Shown here: positions 1-7,741 of the stretch, one piece after another
How positions within the stretch are numbered: position 1 is the stretch's first letter
Layout of the letters: the number at the start of each line of letters is the position of its first letter
Assembly: GCF_050157905.1 (NCBI RefSeq)
Contig: NZ_JBKIWZ010000001.1
Location: 3,534,001 to 3,598,000, forward strand
DNA from: Pantoea sp050157905
Lineage (GTDB): Bacteria; Pseudomonadota; Gammaproteobacteria; Enterobacterales; Enterobacteriaceae
Direction: 5' to 3'
Length of the DNA stretch: 64,000 nucleotides
Made by a program: the position numbers and the translations under genes
The notes under the pieces: model-generated
The model's database searches: none
Seen by the model: only the letters and a program-made list of their open reading frames with translations
What the model was told of the DNA's origin: nothing

Positions 1-682
1 ACTGCCGCGTCCGGGTGACCAGAACAACCTTCGCTCCAGCGCCAATGGCTTAGCGGCCCTCGTCACCGATTATGGCGTGGCGGTCGCGCATGAGTTCACC
101 ATCGCCGGTCAGCCGGTGTCGGTGGGCGTTACGCCGAAAGTGCAGAAAACCTGGCTCTACAACTACACCGCCAGCATCTATGACTACGACAAGAACGACA
201 TCAACAACAGTCAGTATCGCAGCACGGATACCGGGTTTAACGTCGATGCCGGTCTGGCGACGACCTTTGCGGAGAACTGGACGCTGGGCGTCACCGGTCA
301 GAACCTGGTGTCGCGCGATCTGCAGACCCGCGAAGTCAATGGGTATCGCGATACCTATCAGATTCGCCCGCTGGTCACTACCGGCCTGGCCTGGGATAAA
401 GGTCCGTTCACCGTGACGGGCGATGTGGATCTGACGGAGACCAGACGCTTCAAAAGTCAGGGAAACAGCCAGTATGTGGCTGCAGGCGCAGAATATCGCG
501 TACTCGACTGGCTGCAGCTGCGTGCCGGTTATCGTGCGGACATGCGGTCCAACGACGAGAATGTCGCGACCGCCGGTTTTGGTCTCTCGCCGTTTAACAA
601 CGCCGTCCATCTGGATCTGGCGGGTTCGGTGGGCGCGAACAACACCTGGGGCGCAATGGCGCAGCTGGGCTTCAACTTCTAA
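1..682 (+). CDS. TraF-like outer-membrane beta-barrel protein, 3' part only
   Basis: The reading frame is open from base 2 to the stop at 680-682, so the gene begins left of the window and about 226 C-terminal residues are visible. The visible part is built of alternating polar and aromatic beta-strand segments (LGVTGQNLVSRDL, then AGAEYRVLDWLQLRAGYR) and ends in Gly-Phe-Asn-Phe, a terminal Phe as usual for outer-membrane barrels. This looks like the chromosomal 'conjugal transfer protein TraF' family (PF13729-like). Despite the name, nothing here suggests conjugation, and the true role is unknown. An in-frame GTG at 77 is internal, because coding continues upstream of it. It is followed 105 bp later by dusA in the same direction. 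The family call is from memory. Confidence 0.7.
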   Translation, partial: LPRPGDQNNLRSSANGLAALVTDYGVAVAHEFTIAGQPVSVGVTPKVQKTWLYNYTASIYDYDKNDINNSQYRSTDTGFNVDAGLATTFAENWTLGVTGQNLVSRDLQTREVNGYRDTYQIRPLVTTGLAWDKGPFTVTGDVDLTETRRFKSQGNSQYVAAGAEYRVLDWLQLRAGYRADMRSNDENVATAGFGLSPFNNAVHLDLAGSVGANNTWGAMAQLGFNF

Positions 683-787
683 GCACGTTATTCAGGCAGT
701 CCGGGCGGGGCGATGCACTATCGGCCCGCCTTGTGTTATCCTTGCACAGAATTCCATCACCCTTAATTACCGGATTGCCTGTACTTC

Positions 788-1780
788 ATGCCTGAATTTT
801 CTTCGCAACGCTTCTCTGTCGCGCCTATGCTCGACTGGACCGATCGCCACTGTCGCTATTTTCACCGTCAGCTGACGGCGGATACGCTGCTCTACACCGA
901 AATGGTCACCACCGGCGCCATCATTCATGGCAAAGGGGATTACCTGGCTTATAGCGAGGCCGAGCATCCGGTCGCATTGCAGCTGGGCGGCAGCGATCCG
1001 GCGGCGCTGACGCACTGTGCGAAGCTGGCCGAACAGCGCGGCTACGATCAAGTGAACCTGAACGTTGGGTGTCCTTCTGACCGGGTACAGAATGGCCGTT
1101 TCGGTGCCTGTCTGATGGCCGAGGCGACTCTGGTCGCCGATGCGGTCAAAGCGATGCGCGATGTGGTATCGATCCCGGTCACCGTCAAAACCCGGATTGG
1201 TATTGATGAGCTGGACAGCTATGCGTTCCTGACCGATTTCATTGGCACGGTCGCGGGGCGCGGCGAGTGCGACACCTTTATTATTCATGCGCGTAAAGCC
1301 TGGCTCTCCGGCCTCAGCCCTAAAGAGAACCGCGAGATCCCACCGCTGGATTACCCGCGCGTCTGGCAGCTGAAACGCGATTTCCCGCATCTGACTATTG
1401 CCCTGAATGGCGGCGTGAAAACGCTGGAAGAGGCGCAGAACCATCTGCAGCACCTTGATGGCGTGATGATGGGCCGTGAAGCCTATCAGAACCCCGGTAT
1501 TCTGGCGCAGGTCGACCAGACCTTATTTGGCCGTCAGCATCCGGCGGTAAACCCGGTTGAGGTGGTGCGCGCCATGTACCCTTATATCGAAGCGGAGCTG
1601 GCAAAGGGCACCTATCTCGGTCACATTACCCGCCACATGCTGGGGCTGTTCCAGGGCATTCCTGGCGCGCGCCAGTGGCGTCGCCACCTGAGCGAAAATG
1701 CCCACAAGCCGGGCGCAGATGTGCGCGTGCTGGACGCGGCACTGTCGCTGGTCGCTGACAGAATTCCGCAGGAAGCCTGA
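788..1780 (+). CDS. dusA: tRNA-dihydrouridine(20/20a) synthase DusA
   Basis: An FMN-dependent enzyme that reduces uridines 20 and 20a in the D-loop of tRNA using NADPH. The protein has 330 residues and follows E. coli DusA closely over its whole length: the N-terminal FSVAPMLDWTDRHCR block, the NVGCPS motif with the catalytic Cys near residue 95, the KTRIGID substrate and FMN segment near 140, and the C-terminal tRNA-binding helical part with HITRHMLGLFQGIPGARQW. The ATG at 788 gives a slightly shorter N-terminus than E. coli. pspG lies downstream, as in E. coli, but a strong terminator separates them. Identification is secure. Confidence 0.97.
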   Translation: MPEFSSQRFSVAPMLDWTDRHCRYFHRQLTADTLLYTEMVTTGAIIHGKGDYLAYSEAEHPVALQLGGSDPAALTHCAKLAEQRGYDQVNLNVGCPSDRVQNGRFGACLMAEATLVADAVKAMRDVVSIPVTVKTRIGIDELDSYAFLTDFIGTVAGRGECDTFIIHARKAWLSGLSPKENREIPPLDYPRVWQLKRDFPHLTIALNGGVKTLEEAQNHLQHLDGVMMGREAYQNPGILAQVDQTLFGRQHPAVNPVEVVRAMYPYIEAELAKGTYLGHITRHMLGLFQGIPGARQWRRHLSENAHKPGADVRVLDAALSLVADRIPQEA

Positions 1781-1800
1781 TCCCACCTCCGGAACATTGA

Positions 1801-1828
1801 AAACCAGCCTTCAGGCTGGTTTTTTTTA
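1801..1828 (+). terminator. Rho-independent terminator of dusA
   Basis: The stem AACCAGCC / GGCTGGTT with a TTCA loop is followed by a run of T, 20 bp after the dusA stop codon. Confidence 0.9.
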
Positions 1829-1906
1829 CACCAAAATCTGGTTTTTCTCACCAGGCAAGAGACGCGTCGTTCTCTTTTAGTTTTTTAAAAACAGCAGGTT
1901 ATCTGT

Positions 1907-1922
1907 TGGCATGCTTTTTGTA
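1907..1922 (+). promoter_or_regulatory. Sigma-54 (-24/-12) promoter of pspG
   Basis: The sequence TGGCATGCTTTTTGTA matches the sigma-54 consensus TGGCACRNNNNTTGCW at 14 of 16 positions, with GG and GT at the required 10-base separation. It lies 38 bp before the pspG start codon, with the transcription start expected near 1933. E. coli pspG is known to be driven by sigma-54 and the enhancer-binding protein PspF, so the element fits its neighbour. A short inverted repeat, ATAACAACTGTTAT, follows at 1930-1943. PspF sites further upstream could not be identified by eye. Confidence 0.85.
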
Positions 1923-1959
1923 ACAACTATAACAACTGTTATAAAAATGGAGCGCTGAC

Positions 1960-2226
1960 GTGGAAATTTTATTCGTAGTGGGTTTTTTTCTGATGCTACT
2001 GCTGACCGGCGTTTCACTGCTGGGCGTGCTGGCGGCACTGGTAGTGGCAACCATCGTGATGTTCGTCGGAGGACTCTTCGCTCTTGTTATCAAAGTGTTA
2101 CCGTGGCTGGTCCTGGCGGTGATCGCCGTCTGGCTGCATCGGGCTTTTTCTGGCGACAACGACGCACGAGCCCGCTGCAGACTGTGTCGTAAGATCAACA
2201 GGTTAGACCGAAAAAGCTGGCGTTAA
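1960..2226 (+). CDS. pspG: Phage shock protein G
   Basis: An 88-residue inner-membrane protein of the phage shock (envelope stress) regulon. The first 60 residues match E. coli PspG (LLFVIGFFVMLMVTGVSLLG-type start, then GGLFALVIKVLPWL) and contain two to three hydrophobic segments. The tail after residue 65 (basic, with two Cys, RCRLCRK) is unlike the E. coli tail. The start is a GTG at 1960 with a GGAG ribosome site at 1949-1952, the only sensible choice because the conserved protein begins there. The psp operon itself is elsewhere; only the sigma-54 promoter links this gene to it. Confidence 0.9.
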   Translation: MEILFVVGFFLMLLLTGVSLLGVLAALVVATIVMFVGGLFALVIKVLPWLVLAVIAVWLHRAFSGDNDARARCRLCRKINRLDRKSWR

Positions 2227-2389
2227 ATGCGGTGACGATCACAGAGTGAGAGATTGTTTAATGCGGATCTGCAATTAAACATATTTTTTACTTATGTTTT
2301 CTGGCAGGATGGGTGTCGTCAATTCGATGTGCCATCGAACCGACATAAATTCATCGCCGCTGTCCCTACACCAGCGCGAACAAAAATAA

Positions 2390-2424
2390 AAAAAGAAGAG
2401 GGCTTCCTGCGGGAAGCCCTTTTT
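2390..2424 (-). terminator. Terminator of qor (probably works in both directions)
   Basis: The stem GGGCTTCC (2400-2407) / GGAAGCCC (2412-2419) with a TGCG loop is flanked by A-runs on the left and T-runs on the right. It sits 12 bp beyond the qor stop codon on the minus strand and could also stop pspG transcripts. The 209 bp between pspG and qor hold nothing else I can recognise. Confidence 0.88.
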
Positions 2425-2435
2425 GTTGTTGACGC

Positions 2436-3419
2436 TTACGGAATTAACAGGCAGGAGCCCTGTGTGGCGCGGCTTTCCAGCATCTGGTGTGCCCTGCTGG
2501 CCTCTTTAAGCGCAAACATCTGCTGCGCAGGGACGTCCACCCGAATCGCACCGCTGGCCAGCAGCGAGAACAGTTCTGCGCTGGCAGTTTCCAGCTCCTG
2601 ACGGTTGGTGATGTAGCCAAACAGCGAAGGGCGCGTCACAAACAGCGACCCTTTCTTATTCAGGATGCTGAGATCAACACCGGTCACTGGCCCGGAGGCG
2701 TTGCCAAAACTCACCAGCAGGCCATGACGACGCAGCGAGTCCAGCGAGGCTTCCCAGGTATCCCTGCCGACGGAGTCATAGACTACGGCCACTTTTTTAC
2801 CGTCGGTCAGTTCGCTGACGCGCTGGGCAATATCTTCTTCACGGTAGTTGATGGTTGCCCAGGCACCTGCCTGTTCCGCCAGCGTGGCTTTCTCCGCTGA
2901 ACCGACTGTGCCGATCAGGTGCGCGCCCAGCGCCTTTGCCCACTGACAGGCGATCAGGCCGACACCACCTGCCGCCGCGTGAAACAGGAAGGTTTCGCCG
3001 GCGCTGATTTTATGGGTCTGGCGCAGCAGATACTGCGTGGTCAGCCCTTTCAGATAGCTGGCTGCAGCCTGTTCAAAACTGATTGCCTCCGGCAGATGCA
3101 TCAGGCGATCTTCGGCCACGTTGTGCACTTCGCTGTAGGCACCCATGGACGCCAGGCAGTAGACCACGCGGTCGCCGGGCTTAAACAGGGTGACGCCCCG
3201 GCCAACCCGTGACACCACGCCCGCGGCTTCCGTCCCCAGGCCGGAAGGAAAAGTGGCCACCGGATAGAGGCCGCTGCGAACATAGGTATCGATATAGTTG
3301 ATGCCGATAGCGCGATGCTCTACCTGAACGTCGTATTCCGCAGGCTCAGCAGGTTCAAAATCTGTCCACTCTAAAACGTCCGGTCCGCCGTGCGCACTGA
3401 ACTGAATACGCTTTGCCAT
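2436..3419 (-). CDS. qor: NADPH:quinone oxidoreductase Qor
   Basis: A zinc-free medium-chain dehydrogenase/reductase that reduces quinones with NADPH. The 327 residues equal the E. coli length and the two align throughout: the GINYIDTYVRSGLYP segment near residue 40, the nucleotide-binding HAAAGGVGLIACQWAKALGA around residue 145, VVYDSVGRDTWEASL near 215, and the C-terminal ESRATQGSCLLIP. The start was set at the ATG (3417-3419) that matches the family N-terminus MA.RI.F..HGGP; an upstream in-frame ATG would add 16 unrelated residues. It is divergent from dnaB across a 96-bp gap, as in E. coli. Confidence 0.96.
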   Translation of the reverse strand: MAKRIQFSAHGGPDVLEWTDFEPAEPAEYDVQVEHRAIGINYIDTYVRSGLYPVATFPSGLGTEAAGVVSRVGRGVTLFKPGDRVVYCLASMGAYSEVHNVAEDRLMHLPEAISFEQAAASYLKGLTTQYLLRQTHKISAGETFLFHAAAGGVGLIACQWAKALGAHLIGTVGSAEKATLAEQAGAWATINYREEDIAQRVSELTDGKKVAVVYDSVGRDTWEASLDSLRRHGLLVSFGNASGPVTGVDLSILNKKGSLFVTRPSLFGYITNRQELETASAELFSLLASGAIRVDVPAQQMFALKEASRAHQMLESRATQGSCLLIP

Positions 3420-3515
3420 TCTGACTCCTGTGATTGTTTCATCATGAGGGTGAGGCACGCCCCTCAACTAAGGTATACTTGCGCGTCCCCACAGAAGATC
3501 GGTAATGCATTCACT

Positions 3516-4922
3516 ATGGCAGGAAATAAACCCACCAACAAATCGAACGAAACGCAGGATCGCCAGCTCGCAGGCGTGAAAATGCCCCCGCATTCGCTGG
3601 AAGCGGAGCAGTCTGTGCTGGGTGGGTTGATGCTGGATAACGAGCGCTGGGATAACGTCTCTGAGCGCGTTGTCGCGAATGATTTTTTCAACCGCTCGCA
3701 TCGGCTGATTTTTTCAGAGATGCAGCGGCTGCTCGAAAACAGCAAGCCCATCGACCTGATTACGCTCTCTGAATCGCTGGAAACACGCGGCGAACTGGAG
3801 ATGGCGGGTGGCTTCGCCTATCTGGCTGAGCTGGCAAAAAATACCCCAAGTGCGGCGAACATCGGCGCGTATGCAGATATCGTTCGCGAACGTGCAGTAG
3901 TGCGTGAGATGATTGCTGTCGCTAATCAGATTGCCGATGCCGGGTACGATCCGCAGGGGCGCAACAGTGAGGAGCTGCTCGACTTTGCGGAGTCGAACGT
4001 CTTCAAGATTGCGGAAGCGCGCGCAGATAAAGATGCGGGCCCGAAAAATATCGAGCAGATCCTGGAATCAACCGTTTCCCGAATCGAATCGCTCTATCAG
4101 ACCCCGCATGACGGCGTCACCGGCGTCGATACGGGTTATCAGGATCTGAATAAAAAGACGGCGGGTCTGCAGGGTTCTGACCTGATTATTGTCGCTGCCC
4201 GTCCTTCGATGGGTAAAACCACCTTTGCGATGAACCTGTGCGAAAACGCCGCCATGCTGCAGGAGAAGCCGGTGCTGATCTTCAGCCTGGAGATGCCCAG
4301 TGAGCAGATTATGATGCGTATGCTGGCGTCACTTTCCCGCGTCGACCAGACTCGCATCCGAACCGGCCAGCTCGATGATGAGGACTGGGCGCGGATCTCC
4401 GGCACCATGGGTATCCTGCTGGAGAAGAAGAACATGTATATCGATGACTCTTCCGGCCTGACGCCCACCGAAGTGCGCTCCCGCGCCAGGCGCATCTACC
4501 GTGAAAACGGTGGATTAAGCCTCATTATGATCGACTATCTTCAGCTGATGCGCGTGCCGTCGCTGTCAGATAACCGTACACTGGAAATTGCGGAGATCTC
4601 ACGCTCGCTGAAGGCGCTGGCGAAAGAGCTCAACGTGCCGGTGGTGGCGCTGTCGCAGCTTAACCGCTCGCTGGAACAGCGCGCCGATAAGCGTCCGGTG
4701 AACTCGGATCTGCGTGAATCGGGATCGATCGAGCAGGATGCGGATTTGATCATGTTTATCTATCGCGATGAGGTCTATCACGAAAACAGCGATCTCAAAG
4801 GGATCGCCGAGATCATCCTGGGTAAACAGCGTAACGGCCCGATCGGCACGGTGCGCCTGACCTTTAACGGTCAGTGGTCGCGCTTTGATAACTATGCAGG
4901 CCCGCAGTACGACGACGAATAA
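3516..4922 (+). CDS. dnaB: Replicative DNA helicase DnaB
   Basis: The hexameric 5'-to-3' helicase that unwinds DNA at the replication fork and recruits primase. 468 residues against 471 in E. coli. The order is N-terminal helical domain (PPHSLEAEQSVLGGLMLDNERWD), linker, then a RecA-like ATPase domain with Walker A ARPSMGKTT near residue 230, the IFSLEMP motif, Walker B LIMIDYLQLM near 345, and the arginine-finger region LRESGSIEQDADLIMFIYR near 405. The start was set at the ATG at 3516, which gives the conserved MAGNKP N-terminus; the frame is open further upstream without similarity. A TATACT -10 element at 3474-3479 may serve as promoter. alr, which follows dnaB in E. coli, is not here. 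Confidence 0.98.
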   Translation: MAGNKPTNKSNETQDRQLAGVKMPPHSLEAEQSVLGGLMLDNERWDNVSERVVANDFFNRSHRLIFSEMQRLLENSKPIDLITLSESLETRGELEMAGGFAYLAELAKNTPSAANIGAYADIVRERAVVREMIAVANQIADAGYDPQGRNSEELLDFAESNVFKIAEARADKDAGPKNIEQILESTVSRIESLYQTPHDGVTGVDTGYQDLNKKTAGLQGSDLIIVAARPSMGKTTFAMNLCENAAMLQEKPVLIFSLEMPSEQIMMRMLASLSRVDQTRIRTGQLDDEDWARISGTMGILLEKKNMYIDDSSGLTPTEVRSRARRIYRENGGLSLIMIDYLQLMRVPSLSDNRTLEIAEISRSLKALAKELNVPVVALSQLNRSLEQRADKRPVNSDLRESGSIEQDADLIMFIYRDEVYHENSDLKGIAEIILGKQRNGPIGTVRLTFNGQWSRFDNYAGPQYDDE

Positions 4923-4934
4923 TCTCCGCATCAG

Positions 4935-4963
4935 GCTGTCATGCACGATCTGTGCATGGCAGC
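4935..4963. other. 12-bp hairpin after dnaB
   Basis: GCTGTCATGCAC and GTGCATGGCAGC form a 12-bp stem with one G-T pair around a GATCT loop, starting 12 bp after the dnaB stop codon. No T-run follows, so it is a weak candidate for a terminator. It could also stabilise the 3' end of the mRNA or be an operator for the AsnC-type gene that starts 89 bp later. Confidence 0.5.
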
Positions 4964-5051
4964 TCCCATCATCAGAAAATAGTGTTGGACAACCTCTCGG
5001 GTTATCGGGTTATCTGTAACAAAGCGACGACTATTACGCTGTGGAAACGGA

Positions 5052-5531
5052 ATGACTCACGTAGACGATTACGACCTTAAAATCCTCACTTTATTACAAT
5101 CTAACGGCCGTCTGACTAATCAGGAACTGAGCGATCTGGTCGGCCTCTCGGCCTCACAATGCTCCCGCCGCCGCATTAATCTGGAACAGGCTAACCTGAT
5201 CCTGGGCTATCACGCCCGGCTGTCTCCCGATGCGATCGGGCTGGGCATGGTGGGACTGATTGAGGTGCGCCTGATTAACCATACGGCAGAATATGTGGAA
5301 AGTTTTCACCGCATGGTGGAGCAGGAGCAGGCGATCGTCGATGCCTATAAAACGACCGGCGATGCGGACTATCTGCTTAAAGTCGCCGTGGCCGATCTCA
5401 ACGCCCTGAGCGCCCTGATCAGTCAGTTAGTGGCAGGTCATCAGAGCGTTTCCCATGTGAAAACGTCGGTGGTGCTGGGCCGCATGAAAGAGAATGGGCT
5501 GATGATGATGCCGGAGAGCAGAACGCGCTAA
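5052..5531 (+). CDS. AsnC/Lrp family transcriptional regulator
   Basis: A 159-residue feast/famine regulator that should bind DNA as dimers or octamers in response to an amino acid. Residues 5-60 form the winged helix-turn-helix (YDLKILTLLQSNGRLTNQEL, then LSASQCSRRRINLEQANLI); residues 70-150 form the RAM ligand-binding and oligomerisation domain (VGLIEVRL, then TTGDADYLLKVAVADL). The ATG at 5052 has a weak ACGGA ribosome site. It occupies, together with the YitT gene, the place where E. coli has alr. A role in controlling that transporter-like neighbour is plausible but not shown. The ligand and exact ortholog are unknown. Confidence 0.9.
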   Translation: MTHVDDYDLKILTLLQSNGRLTNQELSDLVGLSASQCSRRRINLEQANLILGYHARLSPDAIGLGMVGLIEVRLINHTAEYVESFHRMVEQEQAIVDAYKTTGDADYLLKVAVADLNALSALISQLVAGHQSVSHVKTSVVLGRMKENGLMMMPESRTR

Positions 5532-5543
5532 AAAGGTGCATGC

Positions 5544-5562
5544 TGTGCGCTTTTGGTGCACA
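5544..5562 (+). promoter_or_regulatory. Possible NtrC-type enhancer site upstream of the YitT gene
   Basis: TGTGCGCTTTTGGTGCACA carries a perfect right half (TGGTGCA) of the NtrC site TGCACYNNNNTGGTGCA, but the left half is poor. A second GGTGCA lies at 5535-5540. The distance to the sigma-54-like promoter (about 190 bp to the expected start site) is compatible with an enhancer. This is an inference resting on half-sites. Confidence 0.35.
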
Positions 5563-5722
5563 CTGGCGGCAAAGCATGCAAACAACGCGCATCTTAACGA
5601 GATAAAGTGCATGAAATGACGGCGATGAATCGTATTCATGCAAAAAGTTTTGTTCTGAAGTGTCTCAGATATCAATGGGATATCGTGCATAGCCGCGTAA
5701 CCGCCGGTGATGGCAGTGACGC

Positions 5723-5738
5723 TGGTGCGTTTTTTGCA
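5723..5738 (+). promoter_or_regulatory. Sigma-54-like (-24/-12) promoter of the YitT gene
   Basis: TGGTGCGTTTTTTGCA matches the consensus TGGCACRNNNNTTGCW at 14 of 16 positions, including invariant GG and GC ten bases apart. Transcription would start near 5749, 24 bp before the ATG at 5773. Confidence 0.65.
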
Positions 5739-5772
5739 TTGGAACCGCATCATTTGCACTGAGAAAACCCCC

Positions 5773-6387
5773 ATGGATAACATCGCAGAACCCGCCCGCG
5801 TCCCGCATTCGCGCATCGAAGATGCGCTGGCGATGGTGCTCGGCACCCTGATGGTCTCGTTCGGCGTCATTATGCTGAAACAGGCCGGCGCGCTGACCGG
5901 TAGCACCGCAGGCATCGCCTTTCTGATCAGTTACCTGTCGCCGCTGTCGTTTGGCGGCGCCTTCTTTCTGATCAACATCCCTTTTTACTGGCTGGCGGTA
6001 AAACGCATGGGCTGGGAATTCACCCTGAAAACCTTCTGCGCCGTCGGTCTGGTGTCGCTGTTTACCCAGCTGCATCCGTTGTTCGTCCACTTTTCCGACC
6101 TCAATCCCTTCTATGCGACACTGTTCGGTAACGTCATCATGGGAATCGGGTTTATAGTGTTGTTTCGTCATAAAGCGAGCCTGGGCGGCATCAACATTCT
6201 GGCGCTGTGGCTTCAGGACCGCTTTGGGATCCGCGCGGGTAAACTGCAGATGGCGGTGGATACCTGCGTCGTGCTGGCGTCTCTGTTCGTGGTGAGTGGC
6301 CCCATCCTGCTCGCCTCGATTGCAGGGGCGGTGATCCTGAATCTGATTATTGCAATGAACCACCGTCCGGGACGCTATCGGGTTTAA
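5773..6387 (+). CDS. YitT family (DUF161) membrane protein
   Basis: A 204-residue inner-membrane protein with about five to six hydrophobic segments (roughly residues 18-40, 48-68, 75-95, 110-130, 155-195), glycine-rich motifs such as GALTGSTAGIAFLISY, and the family's FRHKASLGGINILALWLQ loop. YitT-family proteins are uncharacterised, possibly transporters. The start was put at the ATG at 5773, directly before the first conserved residues; an upstream in-frame ATG at 5707 would place the sigma-54-like promoter inside the gene. tyrB follows 40 bp downstream with only a weak CGGG/CCCG hairpin and six T (6379-6397) between, so some read-through into tyrB is possible. Confidence 0.85.
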   Translation: MDNIAEPARVPHSRIEDALAMVLGTLMVSFGVIMLKQAGALTGSTAGIAFLISYLSPLSFGGAFFLINIPFYWLAVKRMGWEFTLKTFCAVGLVSLFTQLHPLFVHFSDLNPFYATLFGNVIMGIGFIVLFRHKASLGGINILALWLQDRFGIRAGKLQMAVDTCVVLASLFVVSGPILLASIAGAVILNLIIAMNHRPGRYRV

Positions 6388-6427
6388 CCCGTTTTTTACC
6401 TCTGGACCACTCTTGGAGACCTATACC

Positions 6428-7621
6428 GTGTTTCAAAACGTTGATGCCTATGCTGGCGATCCGATTCTGTCGCTGATGGAAGCCTTCAAACAAGACCCGC
6501 GCGAACACAAAGTTAACCTGAGTATCGGGCTCTATTACGACGAACAGAACATCATTCCGCAGCTGAAAGCCGTGGCGGCTGCCGAAGAGCAGATCTATGC
6601 TGAGCCGCATCAGGCATCGCTCTACCTGCCAATGGAAGGGCTGAACAGCTACCGGAACGCGATTGCACCGCTGCTGTTTGGGGCCGATCATCCGATGTTG
6701 CAGGCAGGTCGCATTGCCTCCATTCAGACGCTGGGCGGCTCGGGGGCGCTGAAAGTGGGCGCAGACTTCCTGAAGCGTTATTTCCCACAGTCTGCCGTCT
6801 GGGTCAGCGATCCGACCTGGGAAAATCACATCGCGATCTTCAACGGTGCCGGTTTTGAGGTGAACACTTACCCCTGGTATGACGCAGAAACCCACGGAGT
6901 GCGCTTTGATGCCTTTATCAGCACCCTGAAAACCCTGCCAGCCCGCAGCATCGTCCTGCTGCATCCCTGCTGCCATAACCCGACCGGCGCCGACCTGACG
7001 GACGCGCAGTGGGATCAAACCATTGAGGTGCTGAAAGCGCAGCAGCTGATTCCTTTCCTGGATATCGCCTATCAGGGCTTTGGTGCCGGCATGCAACAGG
7101 ATGCTTATGCGCTGCGCGCCGTCGCGGCGGCCGGTCTGCCTGCGCTGGTGAGTAACTCGTTCTCGAAGATCTTCTCACTCTACGGTGAGCGCGTGGGCGG
7201 TCTCTCTGTCGTCTGCGACAGCGCCGACGAATCAGCACGCGTGCTGGGTCAGCTCAAAGCGACCGTTCGTCGTAACTACTCCAGCCCGCCGAACTTTGGT
7301 GCGCAGGTGGTGGCGCGTGTTCTCAACGATGAAGCGCTGAAAGCGAGCTGGCTGGCAGAAGTGGAAGCGATGCGCCTGCGTATCCTCGCGATGCGTGAGT
7401 CCTTAGTCGAGGTGCTGCGCACCGCGCTGCCGGGCAAAAACTTTGACTACCTGCTGAAGCAGCGCGGCATGTTCAGCTACACCGGACTGAGCGCGCAGCA
7501 GGTCGATCGCCTGCGCAACGAATTTGGCATCTACCTGGTGGGCAGTGGCCGGATGTGCGTCGCCGGTCTGAACAGCAAAAACGTGCATCAGGTGGCAGAG
7601 GCTTTCGCCGCCGTCATGTAA
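6428..7621 (+). CDS. tyrB: Aromatic amino acid aminotransferase TyrB
   Basis: A PLP-dependent transaminase that makes phenylalanine and tyrosine, and also leucine, from their keto acids with glutamate. The match to E. coli TyrB is close along all 397 residues: FQNVDAYAGDPILSLME at the N-terminus, the SLYLPMEGLNSYR and TLGGSGALKVGADF segments, HPCCHNPTGADL near 190, and the PLP lysine in SNSFSKIFSLYGERVGG near 247. The start is the GTG at 6428, which has GGAG eight bases upstream and reproduces the family length; the TTG at 6413 lies in the ribosome site itself. A terminator follows directly. Confidence 0.96.
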   Translation: MFQNVDAYAGDPILSLMEAFKQDPREHKVNLSIGLYYDEQNIIPQLKAVAAAEEQIYAEPHQASLYLPMEGLNSYRNAIAPLLFGADHPMLQAGRIASIQTLGGSGALKVGADFLKRYFPQSAVWVSDPTWENHIAIFNGAGFEVNTYPWYDAETHGVRFDAFISTLKTLPARSIVLLHPCCHNPTGADLTDAQWDQTIEVLKAQQLIPFLDIAYQGFGAGMQQDAYALRAVAAAGLPALVSNSFSKIFSLYGERVGGLSVVCDSADESARVLGQLKATVRRNYSSPPNFGAQVVARVLNDEALKASWLAEVEAMRLRILAMRESLVEVLRTALPGKNFDYLLKQRGMFSYTGLSAQQVDRLRNEFGIYLVGSGRMCVAGLNSKNVHQVAEAFAAVM

Positions 7622-7638
7622 CGATGCGCCACGCTGTG

Positions 7639-7672
7639 AAAAAACCGCCGGGTTCGCTCCGGCGGTTTTTTT
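7639..7672 (+). terminator. Terminator of tyrB
   Basis: AACCGCCGG / CCGGCGGTT with a GTTCGCT-type loop and seven T, 18 bp after the stop codon. Confidence 0.93.
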
Positions 7673-7741
7673 ATGGGGCAGGGTTTACCTTTGGGCGACA
7701 TGCTGCACACTTAAACGGGAGAATCGTTCAAGGAAACCGTT

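Noticed and set aside
1..682. Conjugation system suggested by the TraF-like name
   Set aside because: No other transfer gene is present, and the family is chromosomal and of unknown role in many gamma-proteobacteria.
2254..2601. A 115-codon open frame on the plus strand between pspG and qor
   Set aside because: It runs through the qor terminator and antisense into the qor coding region, and resembles nothing.
6379..6397. A terminator between the YitT gene and tyrB
   Set aside because: The stem is only four base pairs (CGGG/CCCG) and the stop codon lies in its loop. It may attenuate, but is not called as a terminator.
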